NCBI GenBank assembly: GCA_964402975.1
Contig: CAYOEM010000002.1
Span: 186,001-250,000 of the forward strand
Direction: 5' to 3'
DNA: 64,000 nucleotides
Source: CAMDKS01 sp964402975
GTDB taxonomy: Bacteria > Bdellovibrionota_B > Oligoflexia > Oligoflexales > RGVZ01
Positions 29,957-39,309 of this stretch are shown here, piece by piece. The stretch's first letter is position 1. Every line of letters starts with the position of its first letter. A model generated the notes under the pieces. That model had not been told where the DNA came from, did not search any database, and was given only the letters and a program-made list of their open reading frames with translations. Made by a program: the position numbers and the translations under genes.

Positions 29957-31807
29957 TTACTTCTGACAACTTTTTGGCCTCGGCCATCCCTCGGCATCTG
30001 CCACCGCAGGCACAAGCTGAAGAGTCCGATCAAGCTTCGACAGAGGCACTTTCGAGAGCCTCGGCCCCGTCATGACTAGGCGGGTTCGCATCTGGGGAAG
30101 TCCATTGTAGTGGCCATGTTGACCGGCAGGAACGGGACGATCGGGCACGCCGTTATTCACGGTCTCCGGGTACTTCTCTTTTAGCTTCGCGGGAATATTG
30201 GCCCATGTAGCTTTTGCCAGTAAAAGCTTATCTTCTACCGAATTTTTAAAACCAATCCCGTCATTTGCAAACGCCATGATCCAAGGCATTTGCTGACCAC
30301 CGAGACCTTCTGTGATGGCTTCTTTGCTACCTCTCACTAAGACCTTGGCAAAAATTTTATTTTTGGTGACATCAAACTCCATTTTGCGAAGTCTATCTGC
30401 AATCTGTTCAAGATTCACATCAGCGGGAGGCGGCGTATCGAGACTCCCAGGAGGAGGATAGAGGTACAAAGATCCTCCAGATGTGGAAATGTAGCCTTTC
30501 GATGCCAGATCCTCACCGATAACCTTTCTTGCATTCAGTGAATACGCGATGGCTGACATGCCGTGATCTCCTACGACAAGAAAATCGGCAGAAGCTGGAA
30601 TGGACTCAATTAATCGTCCAAGCTCTTGGTCAAATCCCGACAGGTAATCCACCACGATCTTTTCGTTGACGGCGTCTTTGTAGAATCCGTGAAGAAGACT
30701 GTCAAGATCCGGAAAGTAGATGAACATGGCATCTAGGTCGTCCCGTGAAAGCATCGTTCGGTTCACTTTAAAAATATCATCTTGCCTGTGCTTCATCGCG
30801 GCCAGGTATGACGGTACGTAAGTTTGCATCTTGTAGTCTTTAAGGGATGAAAAGAAAATCTGTTCTTTGTCTATCCACTGTGCAAAGTCACTACCAAAGA
30901 CTGGCATAACTTGTACCGGCGACACGCCGACCAAACTCTTATCTTTGATTGAAACGAGCATCAAAGAGACGCCAACGGTACGCTCGACACCTTTGATGGG
31001 CGACTTAAAAATAAAATCTTGCGGCGTTGCCACTTTTAATTCCGGAATGCTTCCCCATGGGCTTGTTCCGCTGACATTTCCGTTGGCATCGGACGTGAGC
31101 CTTAATGTGAATGATTTACTGTCGGTTGACCTGGCTGGAACAATCACATCAACCGAGGAATTCTTAGCAATTGAAATCATCTGGGTCGACGAACCAGCTG
31201 TATCATAGGCAATACCGATGTCAGCCGAACGACCGTCTCCATTGCCGTCGATCGACGGATAAAACGCAACACCAACACGTAGTCCATGCCTTCTAAGTCT
31301 AGCGACCCAGTTTTCTGGCTCATAAGGCTTACCAAACCCACTGACCGTTCCACTACCCGTCCAGGGCGAATTATCTAAAACTCCGTGCACACCGGCTGGC
31401 GAGCATGTGATGGTCGAAATATGTGATGGAGCGGTAATCGAAGGATTAATCACGCGAAAGTCACTTTTGCCGCGAGCCTTATTCATGAGCCAAACAAGGC
31501 CTTTGCGATGCGGTGCCTTTAGTTTTGAAACCCAAGGCTCTAGTGCTTTTGGCTGAAAACCATCAAGCGACATCCATACAAGTTTGAGCCTCGATGGCGC
31601 TACTGTCTTAAGAACAGGAGCCGCCGGGGTAACCCCGACTGCTGCAGATTTGGGTACCGGTGCAGGAGCTGGTGACTGTTCTGCTGCGACTGAACTTTTA
31701 ACTGGTATTGCTTGCTGCGGGTCTTTGGCCCTCACTGGCTCCTTCGTACAAGACAGCGTCAGAACAACAGCACAGAGGGCGCTAAAAAAACGACGACGGC
31801 ACACCAT
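29957..31807 (-). CDS. Type I phosphodiesterase/nucleotide pyrophosphatase-family lipoprotein
   Basis: The protein has an alkaline-phosphatase-superfamily fold and probably hydrolyses phosphodiesters or pyrophosphates outside the cytoplasm. The 616-residue protein has a signal peptide with a Cys at 20 ('VVLTLSC', a slightly unusual lipobox), a Pro/Ala-rich linker to ~70, then the catalytic domain. Metal ligands and nucleophile of the family are visible: Asp82 ('SLDGF'), Thr125 ('PSITAPSH'), Asp367/Asp369 and His373 ('FPDLDSLLHGF'), Asp414-His415 ('VGDHGM') and His564/His566 ('GQHGHYN'). An insertion of ~150 residues (about 200-350) separates the first and second motif sets. The substrate is not predictable. 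It lies upstream of, but is separated by 137 nt from, the RND operon. Confidence 0.85.
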   Translation of the reverse strand: MVCRRRFFSALCAVVLTLSCTKEPVRAKDPQQAIPVKSSVAAEQSPAPAPVPKSAAVGVTPAAPVLKTVAPSRLKLVWMSLDGFQPKALEPWVSKLKAPHRKGLVWLMNKARGKSDFRVINPSITAPSHISTITCSPAGVHGVLDNSPWTGSGTVSGFGKPYEPENWVARLRRHGLRVGVAFYPSIDGNGDGRSADIGIAYDTAGSSTQMISIAKNSSVDVIVPARSTDSKSFTLRLTSDANGNVSGTSPWGSIPELKVATPQDFIFKSPIKGVERTVGVSLMLVSIKDKSLVGVSPVQVMPVFGSDFAQWIDKEQIFFSSLKDYKMQTYVPSYLAAMKHRQDDIFKVNRTMLSRDDLDAMFIYFPDLDSLLHGFYKDAVNEKIVVDYLSGFDQELGRLIESIPASADFLVVGDHGMSAIAYSLNARKVIGEDLASKGYISTSGGSLYLYPPPGSLDTPPPADVNLEQIADRLRKMEFDVTKNKIFAKVLVRGSKEAITEGLGGQQMPWIMAFANDGIGFKNSVEDKLLLAKATWANIPAKLKEKYPETVNNGVPDRPVPAGQHGHYNGLPQMRTRLVMTGPRLSKVPLSKLDRTLQLVPAVADAEGWPRPKSCQK

Positions 31808-31814
31808 AGTTACC

Positions 31815-32300
31815 TCACAAAATCTTTTCTAACTCTTTGCCAATCGCCTCCGGGCTGTCGGTAGGCGCAAAACGCTTTAGGACGTGACCATCCTTGCCTA
31901 CCAAAAATTTAGTGAAGTTCCATTTAACGGCCTCGGTTCCAAGAAGCCCAGGGACCTCCGACTTTAGATATTTATAGAGAGGAGCGGCCGTGGCACCGTT
32001 CACATCGACTTTTGCAAACAGGGGAAACGATACTTGGTAATTGGTCTTGCAAAACGTCTCAATCTCCGACTCAGTTCCAGGTTCTTGAGCGCCGAACTGA
32101 TTACACGGAAACGCAAGTATCTCAAAGTTTCGGTCCTTGAACTTGCGGTACAGCGCTTCAAGGCCAGAGTACTGCGGCGTAAACCCACATCGGCTCGCCA
32201 CATTCACTATCAAAAGCGTTTTGCCTCTGTATGCTTCCAGCGAAACATCTTGACCATGAATATTTTTAACCTGAAATCCATAAACACTTGCTGATGACAT
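31815..32300 (-). CDS. Thioredoxin-type glutathione peroxidase
   Basis: This enzyme reduces hydroperoxides in the cytoplasm or periplasm. The 161-residue protein opens 'MSSASVYGFQVKNIHGQDVS'. The ATG at 32300 is taken, although a GTG two codons upstream is also close to AGAGGA. The peroxidatic Cys38 is in 'NVASRCGFTPQY', Cys66 in 'FPCNQF' and a third Cys84 in 'TFCKTNY'. This Cys38/66/84 spacing is that of thioredoxin-dependent, not selenium, GPx enzymes. Trp127-Asn128 ('KWNFTKFLV') completes the catalytic tetrad. No signal peptide is seen. The stop is 8 nt from the start of the phosphodiesterase gene, so the two may share a transcript. Confidence 0.93.
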   Translation of the reverse strand: MSSASVYGFQVKNIHGQDVSLEAYRGKTLLIVNVASRCGFTPQYSGLEALYRKFKDRNFEILAFPCNQFGAQEPGTESEIETFCKTNYQVSFPLFAKVDVNGATAAPLYKYLKSEVPGLLGTEAVKWNFTKFLVGKDGHVLKRFAPTDSPEAIGKELEKIL

Positions 32301-32337
32301 GGGCACAAATCCTCTCTGATCTATCGATCCAAACTAA

Positions 32338-32958
32338 CTACGACAGCGTCCGGCCAAATGCCTCAAGCACACCTCTCACCACACTCTCTGCGGCAAGAGC
32401 TGCAAGCAATATACCCATAACCCGTGCGATCACTTCGCCACCAGTCTTACCTAAAATACGGTGAAGACGACTGGTTGACAACAAAACACCCAAGGTTGCC
32501 ACCATCACAACTGCAAGTGTGACACACTTAAGGACAAAGTTACTAACGTCAGGTGCTCCCCGCATCACAACCATGACCGCAAGAATGGCGCCAGGCCCCG
32601 CAATATACGGCAATGCGATCGGAAATATTGCAAGGTCTCTTCCTGCATATTCTCCTGGAGAGTGATGCTCATCGGGGGCATGAGCTTGAAACACCATCTG
32701 AACGCCCACTAAGAAAAGAAGAATGCCGCCAGCAATCCGAAATGAAGCAAAGGACACACCAAGGGCTGTCAGTAGAACTTGTCCAAAAATCGCAAACGCA
32801 AACAGTACACAGGCGGCAATGGTCACACCTCGAATGACCAATCGTCGTCGCACCGTTTCATCCATGCTGCGTGTCAGTGCCGCTAAAAGTGGCACTGTGC
32901 CGACTGGATCGATGGCGACAAAGAGTAAAATAAACTCATTTATAAATGCCTGGAGCAA
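32338..32958 (-). CDS. MarC family integral membrane protein
   Basis: This 206-residue protein has six hydrophobic segments. It opens 'LQAFINEFILLFVAIDPVGTVPLLA', the usual MarC/UPF0056 N-terminus, with a second 'FRIAGGILLFLVGVQMVF' and a third 'IFPIALPYIAGPGAILAVMV' typical of the family. The start is a TTG at 32958, supported by GGGAGA 7 nt upstream and by the absence of an in-frame ATG before the conserved region. MarC proteins are inner-membrane proteins of uncertain function; an early link to multiple antibiotic resistance was not upheld. It precedes the GPx gene by 37 nt on the same strand. Confidence 0.88.
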   Translation of the reverse strand: MLQAFINEFILLFVAIDPVGTVPLLAALTRSMDETVRRRLVIRGVTIAACVLFAFAIFGQVLLTALGVSFASFRIAGGILLFLVGVQMVFQAHAPDEHHSPGEYAGRDLAIFPIALPYIAGPGAILAVMVVMRGAPDVSNFVLKCVTLAVVMVATLGVLLSTSRLHRILGKTGGEVIARVMGILLAALAAESVVRGVLEAFGRTLS

Positions 32959-33064
32959 TAAAGCTTCTCCCTTTAATGTTGCGCCCTTGCAACGCTATCA
33001 TCTTTAGCGCATCATTCAACTACTTAATCTCATGTTTGAAAACACCTCTCCGAGGCCTTTTTAG

Positions 33065-34105
33065 ATGACTGATATCGCCATTGAGGTTCGAAATCTCGAA
33101 AAGACTTACCTGACGTTTAAGAAGGACGCCGGATTTTCGGGTGCATTACGTAGTTTTTTTAAGCGCGAGACCATTCCGGTTCGGGCCGTAAAGCCTACAT
33201 CCTTTGTCATAAAAAAAGGCGAGTTTGTTGGACTCTTGGGGCCCAATGGTGCCGGCAAAACGACCATGCTCAAAATGATGACCGGCCTTATCCCTCCGAG
33301 CCAAGGTCAGTGCCTTGCGTTTGATCAGTTTGACACGTCAACTCGCCCCAAAAAATATCTACGCCGCATCGGTATGGTGATGGGCCAGCGAAATCAACTC
33401 CATGCAGATCTTCCAGCCATCGACTCATTTCGGCTCAGTCAAGCCATCTATGACATCACTGAGGAACGCTTTAAACATCGACTTCAAACCTGCCTTGACT
33501 TATTCGAAATCAAAGAGAAGCTTAACATTCCCGTTCGCAAGTTATCCCTAGGCGAGCGCATGAAGATGGAGCTTATTCTGGCCATACTTCATGAGCCTGA
33601 GCTCTTGTTTCTTGATGAACCGACCATTGGCCTTGATTTCAACGCAGCCAGGCAAATTCGTGAATTTCTTGCCGAAGCCAATCAAAAATTCGGCATCACG
33701 ACAATTCTCACGTCCCACTACACAAAAGACATTGAAGAACTATGCCGCCGCGTCATTTTAGTGAATCATGGCACGATGATCTATGATGGACCACTACACG
33801 GCCTGGACGAACGCATTCAAGGAGAGCGTCTTTTTACCCTCAGTTTAGCAGGCGATACAGAATACAAAACCGTCCTCGACTGGGTGAACGGTAACCCTGA
33901 CCTAAACCAAATGGAAAGTGAGTCTCCAGATCCCCTCACCGTCACCTTCTCGGCCACCGTTCGCCACGCGCCGGAAATCACCAGAAGGATCGTGGAATTA
34001 ATACCTTCAAGTGGCTTGCGCGACATGATCATCAGCGAGAGAAGCCTTGAGGACGTTTTTTCTGAAATTTACCGTCGTAGTCCGGACTCAGCAAGAAACC
34101 CGTAA
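33065..34105 (+). CDS. ABC transporter ATP-binding subunit (ABC-2 exporter type)
   Basis: The cytoplasmic ATPase drives an ABC-2-type exporter. The 346-residue protein has Walker A GPNGAGKTT, Q-loop 'MGQRNQL', signature 'LSLGERMKMEL', Walker B 'LLFLDEPTIGLD' and H-loop 'LTSHYT'. An N-terminal addition around 'FKKDAGFSGALRSFFKRE' and the C-terminal ~100 residues after the H-loop are typical of the uncharacterised ATPase family that pairs with two different DUF990-like permeases. Both of those follow immediately (3-nt gap, then 4-nt overlap), confirming a three-gene exporter. The substrate is unknown. Confidence 0.9.
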   Translation: MTDIAIEVRNLEKTYLTFKKDAGFSGALRSFFKRETIPVRAVKPTSFVIKKGEFVGLLGPNGAGKTTMLKMMTGLIPPSQGQCLAFDQFDTSTRPKKYLRRIGMVMGQRNQLHADLPAIDSFRLSQAIYDITEERFKHRLQTCLDLFEIKEKLNIPVRKLSLGERMKMELILAILHEPELLFLDEPTIGLDFNAARQIREFLAEANQKFGITTILTSHYTKDIEELCRRVILVNHGTMIYDGPLHGLDERIQGERLFTLSLAGDTEYKTVLDWVNGNPDLNQMESESPDPLTVTFSATVRHAPEITRRIVELIPSSGLRDMIISERSLEDVFSEIYRRSPDSARNP

Positions 34106-34108
34106 GTT

Positions 34109-34963
34109 ATGAATACAGAAACACCGACTATAAAAACTGAAAATAACCTCAAGATACTGATCCATGCCTCCAGTGTTTACTTCGGCCAGTGTCTTCAGAC
34201 GGTGCTTCTCTACCGAAGTGCCCTAGCTATTTTCGTCATATCTGAAGCATTTGCCTACGCCGGTTTTATCACATTTTGGTACAAGGCCGCCCAGTCAAAC
34301 CCAGATCAAAAGATATACACACCCATGGGGCTTGTGCTTTATTTTGCTTTAGCAATGTTTCATCACAGCATTCAACATCACGCAGCATCCCGTGACCTTG
34401 GCAGCGACATTCGACTAGGAAAGCTATCCTACGCCATCATCCGGCCTTATCCATTCATGCTTCAAGCGGTGCTTAGAAGTGTGGCGTGCACCCTCGCCTA
34501 TATTATTCTTTTGTCACCTCTGCTGATTGGCGCACTTATTTTGCTGCCGAGCTTACAGCAGGAGCTCATGTCCCATCTATCTAGCACATCTCTGACACAC
34601 TATGCCGTCGCGCTCGCCCTAGGCCTTGCGTGCGGATGGCTCGTAAGGCTTGTTGTCGGCATGCTGGCCTTTGACATGGCGCAAATTTGGGGGCCAGATA
34701 CTTTTTTTATTGCTCTCTACTATGCGGCAAGTGGCGCTGTGTTTCCGATTGATTTGCTGCCAAGCTGGGCGCTCACGATCGCAAAGTGGACTCCAATGTA
34801 TTACATGGTCGGTTTTCCGGTGTTGACCATCACTCACCGAATCCCGCCTGAGATTTTTTGGTCGGATTGCACGCGAGGCTTAGGGGTCCTCGGCGGCGTT
34901 TTTATATTAATGATTGCCATGTGGCGCCGGGGCATCAAACGTTTTGAGGCGATTGGTATATGA
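34109..34963 (+). CDS. ABC-2 family permease subunit 1
   Basis: This 284-residue protein has about six hydrophobic segments ('LAIFVISEAFAYAGFITFW', 'YIILLSPLLIGALILL', 'YAVALALGLACGWLVRLVV', 'GVLGGVFILMIAMW') and a cytoplasmic N-terminal tail. It matches the pattern of the ABC-2 permeases that work as heterodimers with a second, dissimilar permease and the ATPase encoded just before. The region 'DLGSDIRLGKLSYAIIRPYPF' is the coupling-helix-like segment seen in this family (short polar, 'G.l...l..P'). The ATG comes 3 nt after the ATPase stop, and the stop overlaps the next start (ATGA). Confidence 0.85.
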   Translation: MNTETPTIKTENNLKILIHASSVYFGQCLQTVLLYRSALAIFVISEAFAYAGFITFWYKAAQSNPDQKIYTPMGLVLYFALAMFHHSIQHHAASRDLGSDIRLGKLSYAIIRPYPFMLQAVLRSVACTLAYIILLSPLLIGALILLPSLQQELMSHLSSTSLTHYAVALALGLACGWLVRLVVGMLAFDMAQIWGPDTFFIALYYAASGAVFPIDLLPSWALTIAKWTPMYYMVGFPVLTITHRIPPEIFWSDCTRGLGVLGGVFILMIAMWRRGIKRFEAIGI

Positions 34964-35772
34964 TCAGATACTACTGGAAGCTCATAAAGCAGATCGCTTC
35001 AATTAGCACATCAAGCATGCTTATTTACCGTAGCAACTTACTTTTCTTCTTCCTGTTTGAATCGCTGTTTCTTATTGCCAATATGGGAGGCCTGGCCCTT
35101 GGAGTGACGTTAGCAGGCGGGACTTTAAGCGGGTGGTCATTCAATCAAGTTATGTTTGTCGCCAGTCTCTTTGGAGTCGGCCATCAACTATTCACGATTC
35201 TCTGTATTAGCGGACTGTTTCACACGGGCTACTTTGTTTGGTCTGGTCGGATGGACTATGTCTTATTAAAACCCCTACACCCTTTGATTGCTATGCATAC
35301 GGCCAATGAATTCATCATCAGTAATGTGCCAAACCTAATAATAAACATCGGACTCTTTTGTGTATTTGCCGCAAAAGTTGCCAGTGAAGGCGTGGCTTTT
35401 ACTCTCATCAACACGGCAGCTCTCATCGTATTTTTCATCGCAGGCCTGGCCGTACGCTACGGCATCGGTCTACTAGTCGTGGCACCCGCTTTCTTTGCCG
35501 AAAAGTTATCAGAGGGCGAGGACGCCTACTGGTCACTACAGTCACTGGCCAAGTACCCCACTGGCGTATTTCCGCGAATCATGCAGTGGGTATTTTCCTT
35601 TATGCTGCCGCTGGCAAGTATTGCGGCCATACCGGCCGAGGTCTTCTTCGGGCGGCAAAGCTACACGCAAGCCACCCTTCACTTGATTGTAGCTGTAGTT
35701 TTCGCTTGGGCTGCGGTAAAATTTTACGAGCTTGGTGCTAGGCGGTACCAGTCCGTAAACACAGGCGCTTGA
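34960..35772 (+). CDS. ABC-2 family permease subunit 2
   Basis: This 270-residue protein has six predicted membrane segments, with the family's 'SGRMDYVLLKPLHPLIAMH' segment between TM2 and TM3 equivalent to 'LGKLSYAIIRPYPF' in its partner. It completes the exporter (one ATPase plus two unlike permeases). The start overlaps the preceding stop by 4 nt. The downstream tRNA nucleotidyltransferase gene begins 26 nt later and may be on the same transcript, though no functional link is known. Confidence 0.85.
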   Translation: MIRYYWKLIKQIASISTSSMLIYRSNLLFFFLFESLFLIANMGGLALGVTLAGGTLSGWSFNQVMFVASLFGVGHQLFTILCISGLFHTGYFVWSGRMDYVLLKPLHPLIAMHTANEFIISNVPNLIINIGLFCVFAAKVASEGVAFTLINTAALIVFFIAGLAVRYGIGLLVVAPAFFAEKLSEGEDAYWSLQSLAKYPTGVFPRIMQWVFSFMLPLASIAAIPAEVFFGRQSYTQATLHLIVAVVFAWAAVKFYELGARRYQSVNTGA

Positions 35773-35798
35773 TAACTTAAACTCCATGAAAGCATGCC

Positions 35799-37076
35799 GT
35801 GAGCGATCATAGTCATACCACATTTGAAGATGCCAAACACATCCTTGAACTGCTGAATAGCGCAGGTTACAGCTCCATGTTTGCTGGCGGCTGCGTTAGA
35901 GACCGCCTTCTGAAACTTACACCCAAAGACTACGACGTGGCCAGCACTGCCACTCCTGATCAATCCATGGCACTTTTCTCTGAAAAAGGATTTAGGGTGG
36001 TACCAACAGGATTTGACCATGGGACCATTACAGTGGTCACCAAGTCAGGCCCAGTCGAGGTGACGACACTAAGACGAGATGTTGCCACTGATGGCCGCCA
36101 TGCGGTCGTCGACTTCATCGGCGCCACATTTGAAACTGATGCGGCCCGTCGAGATTTCACGATCAATGCTCTTTTTGAGGACGCTTCCGGGCAAATCCAT
36201 GACTTTCACCGAGGTCTTGAGGATATAAAAACAAGAACACTTCGTTTTGTTGGCTCTCCCCAAGAGCGCATCAGGGAAGACTATCTAAGAATTCTGCGGT
36301 TTTTTAGGTTTTGGGCCAGACTTGGTTTTACGCCGGATCCTAATGCGTTGCCGGCCATGTCAAAAGAGGCATCAGGTCTTAGCAAGATCTCCCAAGAGCG
36401 AATTACGCAGGAACTTTGGCAAATATTCTCCGCCGAACACGCAGGAGAGCCTATTGCCAGTATGAATGAACTTGGCGTCATGAAGACCATTTTACCCGAA
36501 GCCTTAGGGAATGAATCCCTTCAGAAGATTATTTTCATCGATGCCGAAACAACCCCAAAAGACGTCAGACCATGGAACCAACTTTGTGTTTTGCTAGGCT
36601 CGACTAAAGGCAAGATCTGGACGAAGCAGGCTTTGCAGGCTTTAGCAAAAAGATTGCGGCTCAGCGAACGACAATCCAGGCTACTAACCGATATTATTTT
36701 GGGTTGGCAATACTTGGCTGCGATGCCTCGCCAGACAGCTCTTGCTCTAGAGTTTGTTGATCACACGGAGCATCACGACCCAAGCCACACTGTTCTTAAT
36801 TTTTTTGCGCCCGTGTGGATGTTCCTAGCTCGTCACTCTCACGATCAAAACCGTCAGGAAATGATCACCTTTGTCACAACGACAGAGACAACATTCGGTG
36901 ACCGCCGAAAATCTCCGCTACCTGTGACTGGGCATGATGTCATGGTAGCTATTCCAGGTATTAGAGGACCAGAAATCGGTGAACTTGTGGAAAAACTCAA
37001 AAGAGCCTTTTACAACGGCGAATGGCGGACCCGCCACGAGGGTCTGGATTTTATTAGGCAGCTACACTTTGGCTAA
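35799..37076 (+). CDS. Class II tRNA nucleotidyltransferase / poly(A) polymerase
   Basis: The protein adds CCA to tRNA 3' ends or A-tails to RNA. It has 425 residues. The nucleotidyltransferase core is clear: 'FAGGCVRDRLL' (residues ~28-38), catalytic 'DYDVAST' at ~44-50, 'DAARRDFTINALF' and 'EDYLRILRFFRF'. The head/neck helices and a C-terminal all-helical body follow. The start is the GTG at 35799: two ATGs just upstream are out of frame, and the next in-frame ATG would cut into the GGxVRD motif. Sequence alone does not separate CCA-adding enzymes from PcnB. The C-terminal half is longer than in a minimal A-adding enzyme and has no HD domain motif. Confidence 0.88.
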   Translation: MSDHSHTTFEDAKHILELLNSAGYSSMFAGGCVRDRLLKLTPKDYDVASTATPDQSMALFSEKGFRVVPTGFDHGTITVVTKSGPVEVTTLRRDVATDGRHAVVDFIGATFETDAARRDFTINALFEDASGQIHDFHRGLEDIKTRTLRFVGSPQERIREDYLRILRFFRFWARLGFTPDPNALPAMSKEASGLSKISQERITQELWQIFSAEHAGEPIASMNELGVMKTILPEALGNESLQKIIFIDAETTPKDVRPWNQLCVLLGSTKGKIWTKQALQALAKRLRLSERQSRLLTDIILGWQYLAAMPRQTALALEFVDHTEHHDPSHTVLNFFAPVWMFLARHSHDQNRQEMITFVTTTETTFGDRRKSPLPVTGHDVMVAIPGIRGPEIGELVEKLKRAFYNGEWRTRHEGLDFIRQLHFG

Positions 37077-37096
37077 ATCAGGATCTGGAGCCCAGA

Positions 37097-38344
37097 TCAG
37101 GCAATAAACGCCTTGTGTAGAGCTTGACACGCGGAGTCAGCCTTCGCAGCATCCACAACACATGAAATTTTAATTTCGGATGTCGAAATCATGCGAATGT
37201 CGATTGATGCGCTGCTTAAGGCGTGAAACGTAGTGGCTGCAACACCTGGGTGACTGCGCATACCGACGCCAACGACACTTACTTTTGCGCAGTCTGTCTC
37301 AACCGTGTAGTCGGATGAAGCCTTACTCCAAACTTTTCTAACGGCCGCTAAACTTGCATCAACTTCACCTTTGGTCGTGGTGTAGCCAAGATGCATCGTC
37401 TTGCCACCGGGCTCAGGCAAATTATGAACGATAATGTCCACGTTGACGCCTGCCTCCGCAATCGACGAGAAAATGCTACTGACAAGCTTGGTATCAAATG
37501 GCAGCCCCAACAACGTCACCTTGGCTACGTCTCGGTCCAAGGTCACACCAGACACAACGGCTGCTTCAAGGTTTGTTTTGTCATTTAGATTCATCACTCG
37601 AGTTCTCCGATGATCATTGGGTGTAAATGTGTTTCTCACGACGATGGGCATTTGAAACTTCGCACCTAGTTCAACGCATCTTGGATGTAGCACTTTACTA
37701 CCAAGACTGGCCATCTCAAGCGCCACTTCAAAATCCATGTCCTCAATCAGACGAGACGCCGGCACGATCCTTGGATCACAGGTGAAAACCCCGTCCACAT
37801 CGGTGTTTATTTCACAAAACGCGGCGTCCACGGCTATGGCCAATGCCACGGCACTGGTGTCACTGCCGCCTCGGCCAAGGGTGGTAATTTCAAGACTTTC
37901 AGTCACACCTTGAAATCCTGCCACCACGGGTATAACGCCGCGTTGCCAGCAAGCTTCAATTTTTTGCGTGTCGATTGATTTGATCCTTGCCTTACTGTGA
38001 AAGTCGTCTGTGAAAATGCCAAGCTGATGCGACAAGATCGGCTCAGCATCCACACCTTCCGCTGCTAGTGCCGCCGCCATAAGCGCCACTGAAACCTGTT
38101 CACCGGAGGCTACGGCCATGTCATAGGCTTTGGGCGGGGATTTTGGGTTTACGGCATTGATCAAAGCGACCAGTCGATTCGTTTCTCCCGACATGGCACT
38201 CACCACCACGGCTAGCTTTGTCCATCCTTGCGCATGCTGCGCAGCGACTCTTTTTGCCACATCTCGAATACGCTCCGTGGTACCAACGGAGGTACCACCG
38301 TATTTTTGGACAACAGGAGAATTTTTACTGATTTGGCTATACAT
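37097..38344 (-). CDS. lysC: Aspartokinase (LysC-type, monofunctional)
   Basis: Aspartokinase phosphorylates aspartate in the first step to lysine, threonine, methionine and diaminopimelate. The 415-residue protein has the kinase motifs 'VQKYGGTSVG' (~11-20), 'GFQGV' and 'TTLGRGGSDTSAVALA' and ends in two ACT domains ('VTLLGLPFDTKLVSSIFSSI' and 'VSVVGVGMRSHPGVAATTF'). This ACT arrangement is of the lysine/threonine-sensitive type (single-chain alpha form). The gene is convergent with the nucleotidyltransferase and stands alone. The ATG at 38344 is 8 nt from the conserved N-terminus expected for the family. Confidence 0.94.
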   Translation of the reverse strand: MYSQISKNSPVVQKYGGTSVGTTERIRDVAKRVAAQHAQGWTKLAVVVSAMSGETNRLVALINAVNPKSPPKAYDMAVASGEQVSVALMAAALAAEGVDAEPILSHQLGIFTDDFHSKARIKSIDTQKIEACWQRGVIPVVAGFQGVTESLEITTLGRGGSDTSAVALAIAVDAAFCEINTDVDGVFTCDPRIVPASRLIEDMDFEVALEMASLGSKVLHPRCVELGAKFQMPIVVRNTFTPNDHRRTRVMNLNDKTNLEAAVVSGVTLDRDVAKVTLLGLPFDTKLVSSIFSSIAEAGVNVDIIVHNLPEPGGKTMHLGYTTTKGEVDASLAAVRKVWSKASSDYTVETDCAKVSVVGVGMRSHPGVAATTFHALSSASIDIRMISTSEIKISCVVDAAKADSACQALHKAFIA

Positions 38345-38430
38345 AGTCCGTCAGCCCTGACCAAATTAAACTTACAATCAAAGTCATACCTTAAAATTTC
38401 AAGTAAGACCTTGCAACTAAAGATTACTGG

Positions 38431-39309
38431 CTAGAAACGGTAGTTCACCATAACGCTCAATCCCAAAGCCGACGAGGACTTCAATTGGACTTTCTCGGAG
38501 AACCAAGAGCGCAGCGCCTCATCCGATCGATCCTCTGTAACCTGCCAGACCGGTATGTAAATATCAGGGCCAGCACTTATGTTTACAGATGTGGACACGC
38601 GCGTGTGAACATGAAATCTACTACGTAGTGTTAACGCCTCGATATAACTCTGAGCGATAGCCGTCACGCCGGATGAACGCATCATGACAACGTCCGCAGA
38701 ACCACGATCATAGACCAATGCGAGATCTGCCGACCACGGCACCTCGCGGTATCGCTCGCCAAAAACCCAGCCAAGCGTAAAAGCCGTTGAATTAACCGAA
38801 AAATCTTCTACTCGCCACACATCCCCTTCCGCCGTCAATGAGCGTCCGACGATGCCCCGGTGCCAAAGATCGCGCCTAAAAATCGCACCTAATAAAATAC
38901 CGCCCGATGTCATGGCATACTCCATCTCGCCTCCAGCAGACGCTAGCGAGTGAAAATAACTTGCCGGATGAGGGTCAGACTTTACATCAGGGAATCGAGT
39001 ATTGAACCTGATGGGGCCACCCATGTGATCGCCGACGAAAAAGCCAAATCGAACTTTAAATGGGGTGTGGGGATACTGCCAAAGCACCGAGCTTTGAGGA
39101 ATATCAGATGGATTGGAAGGCCTAGCAATCTGATCTTCCACCGTCTGGTCGCTCGGGGGCGCTGGAGGAGGGAACTGACCCTCCTGGGCTACGCCAGCGG
39201 GTGCTGCTAAAGCTAAAACACAACACGTGACATGCAGCCAAAACAGGACAACTGCGACGTTAGGCCAGTCCACGCCAACACAAAAAAGACCTTTTCCCCT
39301 AGTAGTCAA
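38431..39309 (-). CDS. Predicted exported beta-barrel protein, unknown function
   Basis: This 292-residue ORF starts at a TTG (39309) with a clear AGGAG 8 nt upstream; an in-frame GTG 12 codons in is an alternative. A long N-terminal hydrophobic segment ('VAVVLFWLHVTCCVLALAAP') is followed by a proline-rich linker and then beta-strand-rich sequence ending in 'ALGLSVMVNYRF', a typical outer-membrane C-terminus with terminal Phe. The first 11 nt overlap the end of arfB, so it is probably co-translated from the same message. No family was recognised. Confidence 0.65.
   Translation of the reverse strand: MTTRGKGLFCVGVDWPNVAVVLFWLHVTCCVLALAAPAGVAQEGQFPPPAPPSDQTVEDQIARPSNPSDIPQSSVLWQYPHTPFKVRFGFFVGDHMGGPIRFNTRFPDVKSDPHPASYFHSLASAGGEMEYAMTSGGILLGAIFRRDLWHRGIVGRSLTAEGDVWRVEDFSVNSTAFTLGWVFGERYREVPWSADLALVYDRGSADVVMMRSSGVTAIAQSYIEALTLRSRFHVHTRVSTSVNISAGPDIYIPVWQVTEDRSDEALRSWFSEKVQLKSSSALGLSVMVNYRF

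Noticed and set aside
37082..37098. Hairpin GATCTGG/CCAGATC between the nucleotidyltransferase and lysC as a terminator
   Set aside because: The stem has only 7 bp with a 3-nt loop and no T-run on either strand.
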